A stretch of DNA of 32,242 nucleotides from a virus: positions 1 through 32,242 of IMG/VR virus record IMGVR_UViG_3300022841_000042, one strand, 5' to 3'. This document shows positions 1-8,180 of this stretch, in pieces. The number at the start of each line of letters is the position of its first letter. The first letter of the stretch is position 1. The notes beneath the pieces were generated by a model. The model saw only the letters and a list, made by a program, of their open reading frames with translations, made no database searches and had not been told where the DNA came from. The position numbers and the translations under genes are program-made.

Positions 1-840
1 AGGTGCAGTGCTTGCTGTATATGTACGGTTACTAGCATTGGCCACAGCAGACACGCTGCTGATCTGAGTACTTAGCGCAGAGTCAGCCGTACTTCGTGCG
101 GTCTGCTCTGTTTGGATTGCAGCAGTGTTGTTACCAACGTTAGCAAACAAGGTGCTGACGTTTGCAGCTAAAGCACTGTCTGCGGTGGCTCGCACTGTTT
201 GCTCTTGCAAAATAGCTGCAGTGTTGCTACTAGCACTAACTGCAATAGCATTTACTGCAGTTACCAAAGCGCTATCGCCATCCTGACGCTGCGTGATTTC
301 TTCTGAAATAACTGTGGCAAACTCGCCAACTTCAGTTTGAACTTGAGCTAACACATCTGCCAAAGCTTGATTGCCTGCAAGTCTATTTTGAATCTCATTG
401 GCAATGTCAATGTCTAGCAGCGTAATACGAGCAATCTCAGACTTTAAAGCTTCTGCCAAAACACCGTTGTCAATCTTGCCTGTGAGCTGCTCAATGACTT
501 GCTCAATGATAAGTTTGGCTACAGCAGAAGCTGGGCCAATAATTTCATTAGTTGTTCCATTAATTGAGATTATTTGAATCCAGTAGTAATACCGAGCATT
601 GGCATCTATCTTGTCAAAGTAATTACTGCCTGCAGCTGCAGCTATTCGGATGGCTCCATTGAAGTCATCTGATAATCCACGGTAAACCCATACAAAAGCC
701 ACAGCATGTGAGTTAGCTGAAGGTAATGACCAAGCTACATCAATACCACCAAAAGCAGGAGTAGCACTCAATACTGAAGTATTGTCAGGATCTCCTGGCA
801 AAGGGCCACCCCAGCTTCCTGTACCGCAAACATTACTCAT
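1..840 (-). CDS. Tail fibre / host-specificity-like protein, N-terminal part (cut by window start)
   Basis: The frame is open from an ATG at 840 to the left window edge (280 codons seen, no stop), with an AGAGGAC ribosome-binding site just upstream. Residues about 27-105 look like a fibronectin-III-type beta domain (an aromatic-rich YYYWIQIISI strand near its end). The rest is low-aromatic, Ala/Ser/Thr-rich and helical, with three 32-residue repeats containing TADSAL/DGDSAL and NTAAI. This composition resembles the stalk regions of phage central fibres and lambda gpJ-like proteins (DUF1983-type), which contact the host receptor. It is divergent from thyX. The assignment to fibre rather than another virion appendage is inference from composition; the C-terminal receptor-binding part is outside the window. 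Confidence 0.6.
   Translation of the reverse strand, partial: MSNVCGTGSWGGPLPGDPDNTSVLSATPAFGGIDVAWSLPSANSHAVAFVWVYRGLSDDFNGAIRIAAAAGSNYFDKIDANARYYYWIQIISINGTTNEIIGPASAVAKLIIEQVIEQLTGKIDNGVLAEALKSEIARITLLDIDIANEIQNRLAGNQALADVLAQVQTEVGEFATVISEEITQRQDGDSALVTAVNAIAVSASSNTAAILQEQTVRATADSALAANVSTLFANVGNNTAAIQTEQTARSTADSALSTQISSVSAVANASNRTYTASTAP
25..310 (-). repeat. Three 96-base in-frame repeats in fibre stalk
   Basis: The codons for the Asp of the DSAL motif lie at 274-276, 178-180 and 82-84, exactly 96 bases (32 residues) apart. Each unit reads roughly E-x-T-x-R-x-x-x-DSAL followed by about 12 residues and NTAAI, with the last copy more diverged. Regular heptad-like spacing of Ala/Val suggests a trimeric coiled-coil stalk. 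Limits are approximate. Confidence 0.7.
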
Positions 841-856
841 TGATTTGTCCTCTGCA

Positions 857-871
857 TGAGGCTCCGCCTCA
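857..871 (+). promoter_or_regulatory. N4 vRNAP-type hairpin promoter candidate upstream of thyX
   Basis: A perfect 6-bp stem (TGAGGC/GCCTCA) encloses a 3-base loop, TCC on the plus strand and GGA on the minus strand. N4 virion RNA polymerase recognises 5-7 bp hairpins with a 3-nt purine-containing loop (GGA or GAA) on the template strand, centred at -11. With the minus strand as template, transcription would run rightward into thyX, starting near 875-878 where the coding strand has ATGG. There is no T tract, so a terminator is unlikely. The GG of the likely start is about two bases farther from the 5-bp core than in N4 P2, which lowers certainty. Confidence 0.45.
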
Positions 872-923
872 ATGATGGTCTGTTAAAGATTTCCTAAACT
901 CAAGTTAACCCAAGAAAGAAACC

Positions 924-1661
924 ATGAAAGCAACTTATATTGCACATTATCTCACTGACAAAGATGTAGCCAACTTTGCTAGGCAATCTTTTGCCTCAGT
1001 AGCCGACCAATTTAGTGAAACTCAAAACAATAACCTCATTCGCTTTTTAGCTAGAGGCATGGCTTCAGGTGACTGGGAAAAGCTGCTATTGCAGTTTACT
1101 GACTGCCAATCTATAGAGAAAGCTAAAGAACTTGCTGTTTACTGCAGGTCTATTCCAGAGCATTGGGTTCCATTTGGTCATCCTCATATCTCTATTCGTA
1201 TGCAAGCGCCTGTGCCTATTGCACGACAAGCTTTTAAACATAAGATTGGTTTTGTAGAGTCAGAAGAATCTAGGAGATATATCTCAGGTCGCCCTGAGTT
1301 GTATATTCCACCTGCTTTCCGAGCAGTTGCTGCTTCTGTAAAGCAAGGCTCGTCTGGGCCTCACAAAGATACTGATTATTGGGTCACTGAGTACAGTGTT
1401 CAATGCACTTCAGCTATAACTCTCTACGAAAACATGGTTAATGATGGCATTTGTCCAGAACAAGCAAGGTTTGTTTTGCCTCAAGGATGCGAAGTTAACT
1501 GGGTATGGACAGGCTCACTCTATTCATTTGCTAACTTCTATAACTTACGCACAGACTCTCATGCTCAGTTAGAAATTCAAGATTTAGCTAATGATATTGG
1601 AAAAATAATTGCCCCCTTATACCCTATTTCTTGGTCGGCATTAACTAATGGTGCTTATTGA
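924..1661 (+). CDS. thyX: Flavin-dependent thymidylate synthase ThyX
   Basis: ThyX makes dTMP from dUMP using methylenetetrahydrofolate and FAD/NADPH, supplying thymidine for phage DNA synthesis. The 245-residue length fits the family. Residues 101-119 (RQAFKHKIGFVESEESRRY) are a phage-type version of the ThyX signature RHRxxSxNExSxRY: the flanking R, the S and the terminal SxRY are kept, while the N of NE is replaced (ESEES), as in other divergent phage forms. The sequence starts MKATYIAHYLTD at an ATG at 924 and is the first gene of the rightward block, about 80 bases from the divergent fibre gene. A hairpin/T-rich element follows it, so it may be transcribed separately from nrdBA. Together with nrdB/nrdA it forms a nucleotide-supply cassette, as seen in N4-like phages of aquatic bacteria. 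Confidence 0.9.
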   Translation: MKATYIAHYLTDKDVANFARQSFASVADQFSETQNNNLIRFLARGMASGDWEKLLLQFTDCQSIEKAKELAVYCRSIPEHWVPFGHPHISIRMQAPVPIARQAFKHKIGFVESEESRRYISGRPELYIPPAFRAVAASVKQGSSGPHKDTDYWVTEYSVQCTSAITLYENMVNDGICPEQARFVLPQGCEVNWVWTGSLYSFANFYNLRTDSHAQLEIQDLANDIGKIIAPLYPISWSALTNGAY

Positions 1662-1701
1662 ATGCCTGTAAACTAATCCTCCCATTAATTAATTAAGAGT
1701 T

Positions 1702-1723
1702 CAAGGGCTTTCCTTGCCCTTTT
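1702..1723 (+). terminator. Terminator-like hairpin after thyX
   Basis: AAGGGC (1703-1708) pairs with GCCCTT (1716-1721) around a 7-base loop and runs into TTTT. The stem is short and the T run is brief, so termination would be partial. It lies in the 134-base spacer between thyX and nrdB, which otherwise shows only AT-rich sequence and no confident promoter. Confidence 0.55.
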
Positions 1724-1795
1724 GCAAAATTAATCAATTTTCTAATCAATGCAGTACCAGTATTGATTCTTTGTTTATGAAACTAAAAGAAACAC

Positions 1796-2818
1796 ATGCA
1801 CACACCTAATTCATTAAGCCAAATTGAAACAACAACTGACTCTTATGTAGCTCGCTACCCTTGGGCAACTGAAATGGCTATTGAACAACAAGCCATCTTC
1901 TGGCCTGCTGAAGAGTTAGGCGTAGAAGAAGATGAACAGGATTTTCGTGTTGGTCTTAATGACGCTGAACGTCATGGCCTGCTTACAGCTCAATCAGTAT
2001 TAACTCAGTATGAATTAATGATTGGTGGCGAAGAGTTATGGGGCGGCAAAATTGGTCGCCTATTTCCACGCCCTGAGATTCAACGCATGGCAGCTTGCTT
2101 TGCCAATGTAGAGCTAGGCTCTCATGCTCCGTTCTATGACTTAGGTAACAAAGTCATGGGCAACTCAACTGACGAGTTCTACAGCCGTTGGAAATCTGAT
2201 CCTATCTTGGCTGAGCGCATTGCTTTTATCAACGCTTGCACAGCGTCGGAAGACGCCTTAGAAGTTACAGCTGCACTGGCTTTTCTTGAAGGTGCCGTGC
2301 TGTTTACTGCATTTGGCTTCTTCAAAGGATTCAATAGCCGTGGCTTTAACTTGATCCCTCACTTTGTGAGCGGCATTGATGGCTCAGCTAAAGACGAGAA
2401 CTACCACTCTATTGCTTCTGCACGTTTGTTCCGTGAATGCAAAGCAGAGCGCGTTAAAGCAGGCAACCATTCACCAGAACAAGACGCCGTCTTAAAGCAA
2501 AAGATTGTGGACATTGCTCAAAAAGTAGCTGACCACGAACGCCGCATCAACGATCTTTTGTTTGCCATTCCTGGCAACCGAGTCGTTACGCAAGAAGAAC
2601 TCAACCGCTTCCTTGAAGACCGTGTTGATGTTGTTCTAAATCGACTGGAGATGCCTCCAATGTTTGGCCAAACCAAAGGCGTGATTAGCAACTGGTTCTA
2701 CCAACAACTTTCTACCGTCAAAGTCCCTGATTTCTTTGCAGCTACCCAGCTGCAATACACCCGCAACTGGGCCAAGCACAAGCTGGCTTTTAACAAGGAA
2801 CTCGCTGATGTACTCTAA
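1796..2818 (+). CDS. nrdB: Class I ribonucleotide reductase small (radical) subunit NrdB
   Basis: This subunit generates the radical used by NrdA to reduce ribonucleoside diphosphates. Its 340 residues match the R2 ferritin-like fold. Visible candidates for the metal site and radical are E39/E40 (FWPAEEL), E106 and H110 (ELGSH), Y114 (HAPFY), E165 (FLEGAVLF), and E201/H204 (DENYH). The H110-to-Y114 spacing equals that of E. coli H118-Y122. E106 sits four residues before H110, whereas the E. coli motif is ExxH; this may be a subfamily trait. The gene starts at the ATG at 1796 with a weak purine-rich leader, and its end overlaps nrdA by 11 bases, consistent with translational coupling and equal subunit supply. 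Confidence 0.92.
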   Translation: MHTPNSLSQIETTTDSYVARYPWATEMAIEQQAIFWPAEELGVEEDEQDFRVGLNDAERHGLLTAQSVLTQYELMIGGEELWGGKIGRLFPRPEIQRMAACFANVELGSHAPFYDLGNKVMGNSTDEFYSRWKSDPILAERIAFINACTASEDALEVTAALAFLEGAVLFTAFGFFKGFNSRGFNLIPHFVSGIDGSAKDENYHSIASARLFRECKAERVKAGNHSPEQDAVLKQKIVDIAQKVADHERRINDLLFAIPGNRVVTQEELNRFLEDRVDVVLNRLEMPPMFGQTKGVISNWFYQQLSTVKVPDFFAATQLQYTRNWAKHKLAFNKELADVL

Positions 2819-4556
2819 TCCAATCGATACCGTTGAACAAACCTCTCCCACTGGAGGAGAGAACTTACAAAAGTATGAGCGTTTGAGCTTAGAGCGCAAA
2901 GATCTCCAAACCAAAGGTCATTTGCCCCAGTGGTACACAACCCCAGGCTGGCAGATGTTTAAAGAAAAATACGCTTATCCAGGTGAGGAAGCAGTTAAAG
3001 GCAGGCATCGCAAGATTGCTAAAACTTTAGCTCGTCACATGTTAGGTGCTGAAGCTGAGTGGGAAGACAAGTTCTTTCAAGAGCTATGGGACGGCATCTT
3101 GTCTCCAGCATCGCCTGCACTATCTAACACAGGAACAGATCGCGGGATGATGGTGTCTTGCTCTGGTCAGATGGTTGGTGACTCCGTGGAATCTTTCTAC
3201 GGTAACTTGCGTGAGACAGCTTTGCTGTCTAAGCAAGGCTTTGGCACCAGTGCTGACTTCAGCTCTATCCGGCCACGCGGCACACCTATCTCCAAAGGCG
3301 GTAAGGCCAGTGGTCCTGTAGAGGTTATCAATGACTTCTTTACGACTGCAGGCAAGATTAGCCAAGGTGGTAATCGTCGTGGCTCAGTAGGCGCTTATCT
3401 CAACATCGAACATGGTGACTGGGACGAAGCTTGTGACCAATTAGCAGCAGACCCCAATGGTAAAAACTACGGCTGGATCATTAAAGACTCTTTTGTAGCT
3501 CGCCTGCTTGAAGGTGACGAAGACGCATCACGTCGTTGGATTAAAGCGCTGTACACCAAGCTAACAACCGGCAAAGGGTACATCTTCTGTGTAGACAAAG
3601 CCAATCGTCATCGCCCACAGATGTACAAAGACCATGGCTTACACATCGTAGCTTCTAACTTGTGCAGTGAAATCATGCTGCACTCCAGCAACGACTACAC
3701 CTACTCTTGCATTTTGTCTTCATTGAACCTGGTTCATTGGGACCGGATCAAGACCAGTGACTCGGCATTCATTGCTACAGTCTTTTTAGACTGCTTGTGT
3801 TCTGAGTTTATTGAGGCCAGTGAATCTATTGCCGGTATGGAAAAAGTGCGAGCTTTCACCATTAAAGGCAGAGCCATTGGTTTAGGTGTGATGGGATTTC
3901 ACACTTATCTTCAAAGCAAAAACATTCCATACATCGGGTTGGAAGCACAGTTTTTGTCTGGCGAGATTGCTAAACATTTGCATGACGAGTCACTCAGAGC
4001 CAGCCAATGGTTGGCAGAACAGTACGGTGAACCTGGATGGTGTAAAGGCTACAAAGTGCGTAACACGCACCGTACAGCGTATGCACCTACAAAAACAACC
4101 GCACTTTTGATGGGTGGCGTTTCTGAGTCTTGGTTCCCAGACCCAGGCGCAGTCTTTGACGCAGGTACAGCAGTCGGTGAATTGCGCCGAATCACTCCAG
4201 TGATTTATGAGCTGATGAAAGAGAAGGGCGTTTACAACGACGCAACAATCCACAACATCATTGAAAACTTAGGCAGCGTGCAACACGTTGACTGGCTCAA
4301 TGTTGAAGAGAAGCTAGTCTTTCTCAATGCCTTTGAGATGGACCAACGCATCTTGCTTCGTCATGCAACTCAACGACAAAAGTACACCTGTCAGGGTCAG
4401 TCTTTGAACTTTTATGTTCCAGAAGACGGTTCTGAAAACCTAGTGGCGGATTTAATGACCGCCGTGCTTTTGCATCCTGATTGCTTGAGTCAGTACTACA
4501 TCTATAGCCGTAGCGGAGTAGTCATTAAGGACGAGTGCATTTCCTGCTCTGCATAA
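2808..4556 (+). CDS. nrdA: Class I ribonucleotide reductase large (catalytic) subunit NrdA, compact phage form
   Basis: This is the catalytic subunit that reduces ribonucleotides with NrdB. I choose the ATG at 2808 because it sits 8-12 bases after AAGGA inside the end of nrdB and gives MYSNPIDTVEQ; earlier in-frame codons only read nrdB out of frame. At 582 residues it is shorter than E. coli NrdA (761) and lacks room for the N-terminal ATP-cone, so dATP activity inhibition is probably absent. Active-site cysteines are visible: C118 (VSCSGQ), C286 within NLCSE with the paired Asn and Glu, C301 (YTYSCIL), a YY radical-transfer pair near the end, and the C-terminal shuttle pair C577xxC580. The enzyme therefore looks intact. 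A strong terminator follows directly. Confidence 0.93.
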   Translation: MYSNPIDTVEQTSPTGGENLQKYERLSLERKDLQTKGHLPQWYTTPGWQMFKEKYAYPGEEAVKGRHRKIAKTLARHMLGAEAEWEDKFFQELWDGILSPASPALSNTGTDRGMMVSCSGQMVGDSVESFYGNLRETALLSKQGFGTSADFSSIRPRGTPISKGGKASGPVEVINDFFTTAGKISQGGNRRGSVGAYLNIEHGDWDEACDQLAADPNGKNYGWIIKDSFVARLLEGDEDASRRWIKALYTKLTTGKGYIFCVDKANRHRPQMYKDHGLHIVASNLCSEIMLHSSNDYTYSCILSSLNLVHWDRIKTSDSAFIATVFLDCLCSEFIEASESIAGMEKVRAFTIKGRAIGLGVMGFHTYLQSKNIPYIGLEAQFLSGEIAKHLHDESLRASQWLAEQYGEPGWCKGYKVRNTHRTAYAPTKTTALLMGGVSESWFPDPGAVFDAGTAVGELRRITPVIYELMKEKGVYNDATIHNIIENLGSVQHVDWLNVEEKLVFLNAFEMDQRILLRHATQRQKYTCQGQSLNFYVPEDGSENLVADLMTAVLLHPDCLSQYYIYSRSGVVIKDECISCSA

Positions 4557-4564
4557 AAACCCAT

Positions 4565-4594
4565 AGAGCCCGCTTTAACTAGTGGGCTCTTTTA
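4565..4594 (+). terminator. Rho-independent terminator after nrdA
   Basis: AGAGCCC (4565-4571) and GGGCTCT (4584-4590) form a perfect 7-bp stem followed by a T-rich run (TCTTTTAATTT). It closes the nucleotide-metabolism unit and separates it from the replication genes that begin at 4613. Confidence 0.85.
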
Positions 4595-4612
4595 ATTTAT
4601 TAAGGAGCTTAA

Positions 4613-4999
4613 ATGTCAATTATCTGTAGATCTATTGGTTGTACCTCACGTATTCATTCGGGATCGGATTTTTGCATTGATTGTGAATCCGGTGTTCAAA
4701 AACAAGAAGATGAAGCAAAGCAACCTCAAAGCCACTTTGACTTTGAGCAAACTGAAAGTTTGTCTGAAGTCTCTCACTTTCAACTCAAACCTCTCAACGG
4801 CGTTACTCAAATTGATGTCTTCGCAGTGCATCAACTGTTTGCTATTCAAGACCCGTCTGGCTGTATTCAAGAAGCCAGCAAAACGCTCTTACTTTCCAGC
4901 ACACGAGGCAACAAAAAACCTCTTGGCCAAGACATACGAAAAGCCAAAGACATGCTGACTCGTTGGCTACAAATCAACGAAGGGGCATCAAAAATTTAA
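4613..4999 (+). CDS. Small protein: Cys-rich N-terminus plus DUF3310-like tail
   Basis: The 128-residue product has a good ribosome-binding site (AAGGAGC) before ATG 4613. Its first 24 residues hold C5, C10, H15, C21 and C24, a spacing that could bind zinc. The linker is Glu/Gln/Ser-rich. The C-terminal ~55 residues (IDVFAVHQLF...IQEASKTLLLSS...DIRKAKDMLTRWLQI) have the helix pattern of DUF3310-type small phage proteins (helix, substrate-like loop, K-rich helix) but not the exact GNAIKYL core. That relationship is inference. It opens the replication block directly after a terminator, so a promoter should lie in or near 4591-4612; I cannot point to one. Function unknown. Confidence 0.75.
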   Translation: MSIICRSIGCTSRIHSGSDFCIDCESGVQKQEDEAKQPQSHFDFEQTESLSEVSHFQLKPLNGVTQIDVFAVHQLFAIQDPSGCIQEASKTLLLSSTRGNKKPLGQDIRKAKDMLTRWLQINEGASKI

Positions 5000-5018
5000 G
5001 CGCCGTCCTGACGCTTTT

Positions 5019-6026
5019 ATGAATCAACAAAACAAGGTTTTCATGCAACGCTTTATCAATGTGTCGGATGTTCCACTAGCTCTGGCTGTCTTTTTAGCCA
5101 GTGACAATTACGACTACAACAACGACGACCTCACTATCAGCGCTACCACGCTTTTAAAACCCATTCGCCAAATCATTTTGCCTTCGCGCATTCCTTTGGA
5201 AGATGGTATGGCATCTTTGCCAGACATGATGAGCAACCGCCTTGGTTCAGCAGTGCATGACGGCATTGAAAGAGCTTGGCTAAACAACCACAAAGCAGCT
5301 ATGTCTGCGCTAGGTTATCCACCAAAAGTCATTGAGCGTGTGCTGGTAAACCCAAAACCAAAAGACTTGACTGAAGGCTGCATTCCAATTTACTTGGAGC
5401 AACGCCTGTCTAAAAAAGTAGGTAAGTGGACCGTCACTGGAAAGTTTGACTTTGTTGGCGATGGCCGAGTTCAAGACTTCAAGACCGCATCGGTCTGGTC
5501 GTACATGAACCAAGTCAACGCTACCAAACAAACCTATCAAGGCAGCATCTATCGCTGGCTTGACCCCAAGCTAATCACTCAAGATGAGATGGACATCCAC
5601 CACATCTTTATGGATTGGAAAGCTGGGATGGTCAAGACCGATCCAAACTACCCCAACCAGCGCTTTAAAAAGCAGACCTTTCCTTTGTTGTCATTGGCAG
5701 AAACAAGCAGCTTTATCCAGCGCAAGTTGAACCAAATAGAGCAGTACTGGGATGCACCTGAAGATGAAATACCTGAGTGCAGCGCAGAAGACTTGTGGCG
5801 CAGCCAGCCAGTTTTCAAGTACTACAAAAATCCTGCTTCTACAAAGCGAAGCACCAAGAACTTTGACATCTTGCAAGACGCACGCCTTCGATACATTGAA
5901 GACGGCAGCGTTGGCCTGATTAAAGAAGTCCCTGGTCAAGCCACCGCCTGCAAGTATTGCCAGGCATTCCCCATCTGCAGCCAGAAAGACGCTCTTATAG
6001 CAAGCGGCGATCTGATCATGACTTAA
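5019..6026 (+). CDS. PD-(D/E)XK exonuclease, Cas4/RecB family
   Basis: This is a predicted DNA exonuclease for recombination or end processing. The 335 residues show H80 in GSAVHDGIERAW (the RecB/Cas4 motif), D144 in GKFDFVG, and D153-x-K155 in QDFKT, together forming the metal-binding and catalytic core. Near the C-terminus C311, C314 and C320 (CKYCQAFPIC) match the three C-terminal cysteines that bind a 4Fe-4S cluster in Cas4/AddB, but the usual N-terminal cysteine is absent; C121 is the only other nearby candidate. ATG 5019 has no clear ribosome-binding site; an alternative ATG at 5043 is preceded by AAGG and gives MQRFINVSD. It lies upstream of the primase and Sak4/SSB genes, the position of N4 gp42-class genes. 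Confidence 0.8.
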   Translation: MNQQNKVFMQRFINVSDVPLALAVFLASDNYDYNNDDLTISATTLLKPIRQIILPSRIPLEDGMASLPDMMSNRLGSAVHDGIERAWLNNHKAAMSALGYPPKVIERVLVNPKPKDLTEGCIPIYLEQRLSKKVGKWTVTGKFDFVGDGRVQDFKTASVWSYMNQVNATKQTYQGSIYRWLDPKLITQDEMDIHHIFMDWKAGMVKTDPNYPNQRFKKQTFPLLSLAETSSFIQRKLNQIEQYWDAPEDEIPECSAEDLWRSQPVFKYYKNPASTKRSTKNFDILQDARLRYIEDGSVGLIKEVPGQATACKYCQAFPICSQKDALIASGDLIMT

Positions 6027-6038
6027 CTTAAAACTCTT

Positions 6039-8180
6039 ATGAACTACGATCAAATGCCTTATCACTCCACCAGCGAAAAACTGGTGGACATTATGCGTAA
6101 CCGCACACAAGCAGAAGAGCCTTTGTTCTTTCGCGTCTTGGTAGGTTATTACTTTTCTCTAGCTGCATCCCAAATGCGCTGCTCTATCAGCAGCCCTGAT
6201 CGAGGCGAGATTCCAGTCAACATGTATGCCTGTAATCTAGCGCCATCAGGCTTTGGTAAAACTTTGTCTTGCAACTTGATGGAGGAAGAAGTTCTTCACT
6301 TGTTTCGCTCACGCTTTCTTGAGGAAACTTTTCCTTTGTTAGCTGATACAAACTTGCCTAAGCTAGCAGTCAAGAGAGCTAATCGCAAAGCTACTGATCC
6401 AGATGAAGAACTTCGCAGTCTGCAATCAGAGTTCAACAAAGGCGGCGCAATGGTGTTCTCGTTTGACTCTGGCACTTCGCCAGCAGTTAAGCAATTGCGC
6501 CACAAACTGCTGATGGCCAATGCTGGTTCTATGAACTTGATCATGGATGAGGTAGGTGCCAACATGACCGCTAACCGGGAAGTGTTTGACGCTTTTATTG
6601 AGCTCTTCGATAAGGGCTTGATTAAACAAAAGCTAATCAAAAATGGCCCAGACAATTTGCGCAATGAAGAAATCATTGGCAAGACCCCAACCAACCTTTT
6701 GATGTTTGGCGTACCAAACGCTTTGCTTGATGGTGCCAAAACTGAAGAAGAGTTTATGAAGCTCTTGGACATGGGCTATGCACGGCGCTGTTTCTTTGGC
6801 TATCTTCGCACGATCAGTCGTAAGAAAGGTCGCAATGCTGAGCAAATGTATGACGACCGCACAAACCACAGTAACAACCAGGCAATAGAAGAGCTAGCTC
6901 AGCGTTTTGAAAACTTGGCAGACATTATTAATGCCAACAAGCAACTGGTCATCAGTAAGGCAACGTGCATCAAGCTCAATGAATATCAAATCCATTGTGA
7001 GCAACGTGCTGAGCAACTAGGAGATCACCAAGAACTGCGCAAAAGTGAGCTGTCTAACCGCAACTTTAAAGTGCTCAAGCTGGCTGGTGCTTACGCTTTT
7101 ATTGATGACTCGCCAGAGATTACTGAAGCACACATCTTTAACGCCATTCGCTTGGCAGAAGACTCTGGTGAAGCATTCACTCGCTTGCTATCGCGGGATA
7201 AATCTTGGGTTAAGTTAGCTAAGTACATCGCAGCCGTAGGTCAAGATGTTACGCACGCTGACTTGTCAGAAGACTTGCCTTTCTACAAGGGAGGCTCCGG
7301 TAACAAGCAAGAGTTGTTGAGTAACGCCATTGGTTGGGGCTACAAAAACAACATCATCATCAAGAAATCTTTCGCAGATGGTATTGAGTTCTTGCGGGGT
7401 GAAACGCTCAAGCCAACTGACTTGAAAAAAATGGTCATCAGTTACTCCACTGACATGACCACTGACTACCGCAATGAACACGCTCCGTTTGACAAGCTTC
7501 ACAAGCTGACTCAAACAGCGGGTCTTCACTGGGTAGCTCACCACCTCAATGGCGGTTACCGCAATGAAGAGAACGCTATCGCTGGCTTTAACGTAGCAGT
7601 GATTGATGTTGATGGTGGCGTAAACATTAGTACTGCCAAGATGCTGCTCAAAAATTACAAGTTTTTGTTGTACACAACTAAGCGCCATACAGAAGAAGAG
7701 AACCGCTTTCGTATCTTGTTGCCTATCAACTATGAGTTGCGCCTGGATGCCAAGGACTACAAAGAGTTTATGGCCAACATTTACCAGTGGCTCCCTTTCG
7801 ATGTTGATCTTGCAACCAACCAGCGTGCTCGCAAATGGCTGTCTCATGACGGGCACTTTGAGTACAACGAAGGCGAAATGCTTGACGCCTTGCCCTTCAT
7901 TCCAAAGACCAGCAAGAACGAAGAGCGCAAGACTTTAGTGGACTCGCAGCAATCTATGGACAACTTGGAGCGTTGGGTCATCAACCACATTGGTGACGGT
8001 AATCGCAACAACATGCTGCTGCGCTACTCAATGATTCTGCTCGATGCAGGCTTTGACTTTGAGGGCATCCGCTCTCGTGTCATGGGCTTAAACGACAAGA
8101 TTGTAGACAAGTTAGAAGAGCAAGAAATTATGGGAACCGTAATGGTCACTGTAATGAAAGCATTGGCTAAGAAAGCGTAA
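6039..8180 (+). CDS. Replicative ATPase-primase fusion (P-loop ATPase, AEP primase, PriCT)
   Basis: This 713-residue protein likely primes phage DNA replication. The N-terminal half is a DUF3987-like P-loop ATPase: Walker A at 68-75 (APSGFGKT, K74) and Walker B at D170-E171 (LIMDEVG). The C-terminal half shows archaeo-eukaryotic primase motifs: D523-x-D525 (AVIDVDGG), H550 in YTTKRH followed by RFRILLP, and D588/D590 (FDVDLA). Residues about 649-690 (GDGNRNNMLLRYSMILLDAGF) resemble the PriCT helical domain that follows such primases. The ATPase-first order is the reverse of most PrimPol-helicase proteins. By position and size it corresponds to the primase (gp43 class) of N4-like phages. ATG 6039 has no clear ribosome-binding site. 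Domain names come from motif reading, not a profile search. Confidence 0.8.
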   Translation: MNYDQMPYHSTSEKLVDIMRNRTQAEEPLFFRVLVGYYFSLAASQMRCSISSPDRGEIPVNMYACNLAPSGFGKTLSCNLMEEEVLHLFRSRFLEETFPLLADTNLPKLAVKRANRKATDPDEELRSLQSEFNKGGAMVFSFDSGTSPAVKQLRHKLLMANAGSMNLIMDEVGANMTANREVFDAFIELFDKGLIKQKLIKNGPDNLRNEEIIGKTPTNLLMFGVPNALLDGAKTEEEFMKLLDMGYARRCFFGYLRTISRKKGRNAEQMYDDRTNHSNNQAIEELAQRFENLADIINANKQLVISKATCIKLNEYQIHCEQRAEQLGDHQELRKSELSNRNFKVLKLAGAYAFIDDSPEITEAHIFNAIRLAEDSGEAFTRLLSRDKSWVKLAKYIAAVGQDVTHADLSEDLPFYKGGSGNKQELLSNAIGWGYKNNIIIKKSFADGIEFLRGETLKPTDLKKMVISYSTDMTTDYRNEHAPFDKLHKLTQTAGLHWVAHHLNGGYRNEENAIAGFNVAVIDVDGGVNISTAKMLLKNYKFLLYTTKRHTEEENRFRILLPINYELRLDAKDYKEFMANIYQWLPFDVDLATNQRARKWLSHDGHFEYNEGEMLDALPFIPKTSKNEERKTLVDSQQSMDNLERWVINHIGDGNRNNMLLRYSMILLDAGFDFEGIRSRVMGLNDKIVDKLEEQEIMGTVMVTVMKALAKKA

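Noticed and set aside
5000-5018. GCGCCGTCCTGACGC-TTTT before the nuclease gene as a terminator or promoter hairpin
   Set aside because: The stem is four base pairs with a 2-base loop; similar GCCGTCCCGAC at 8410 is coding sequence. Too weak to call.
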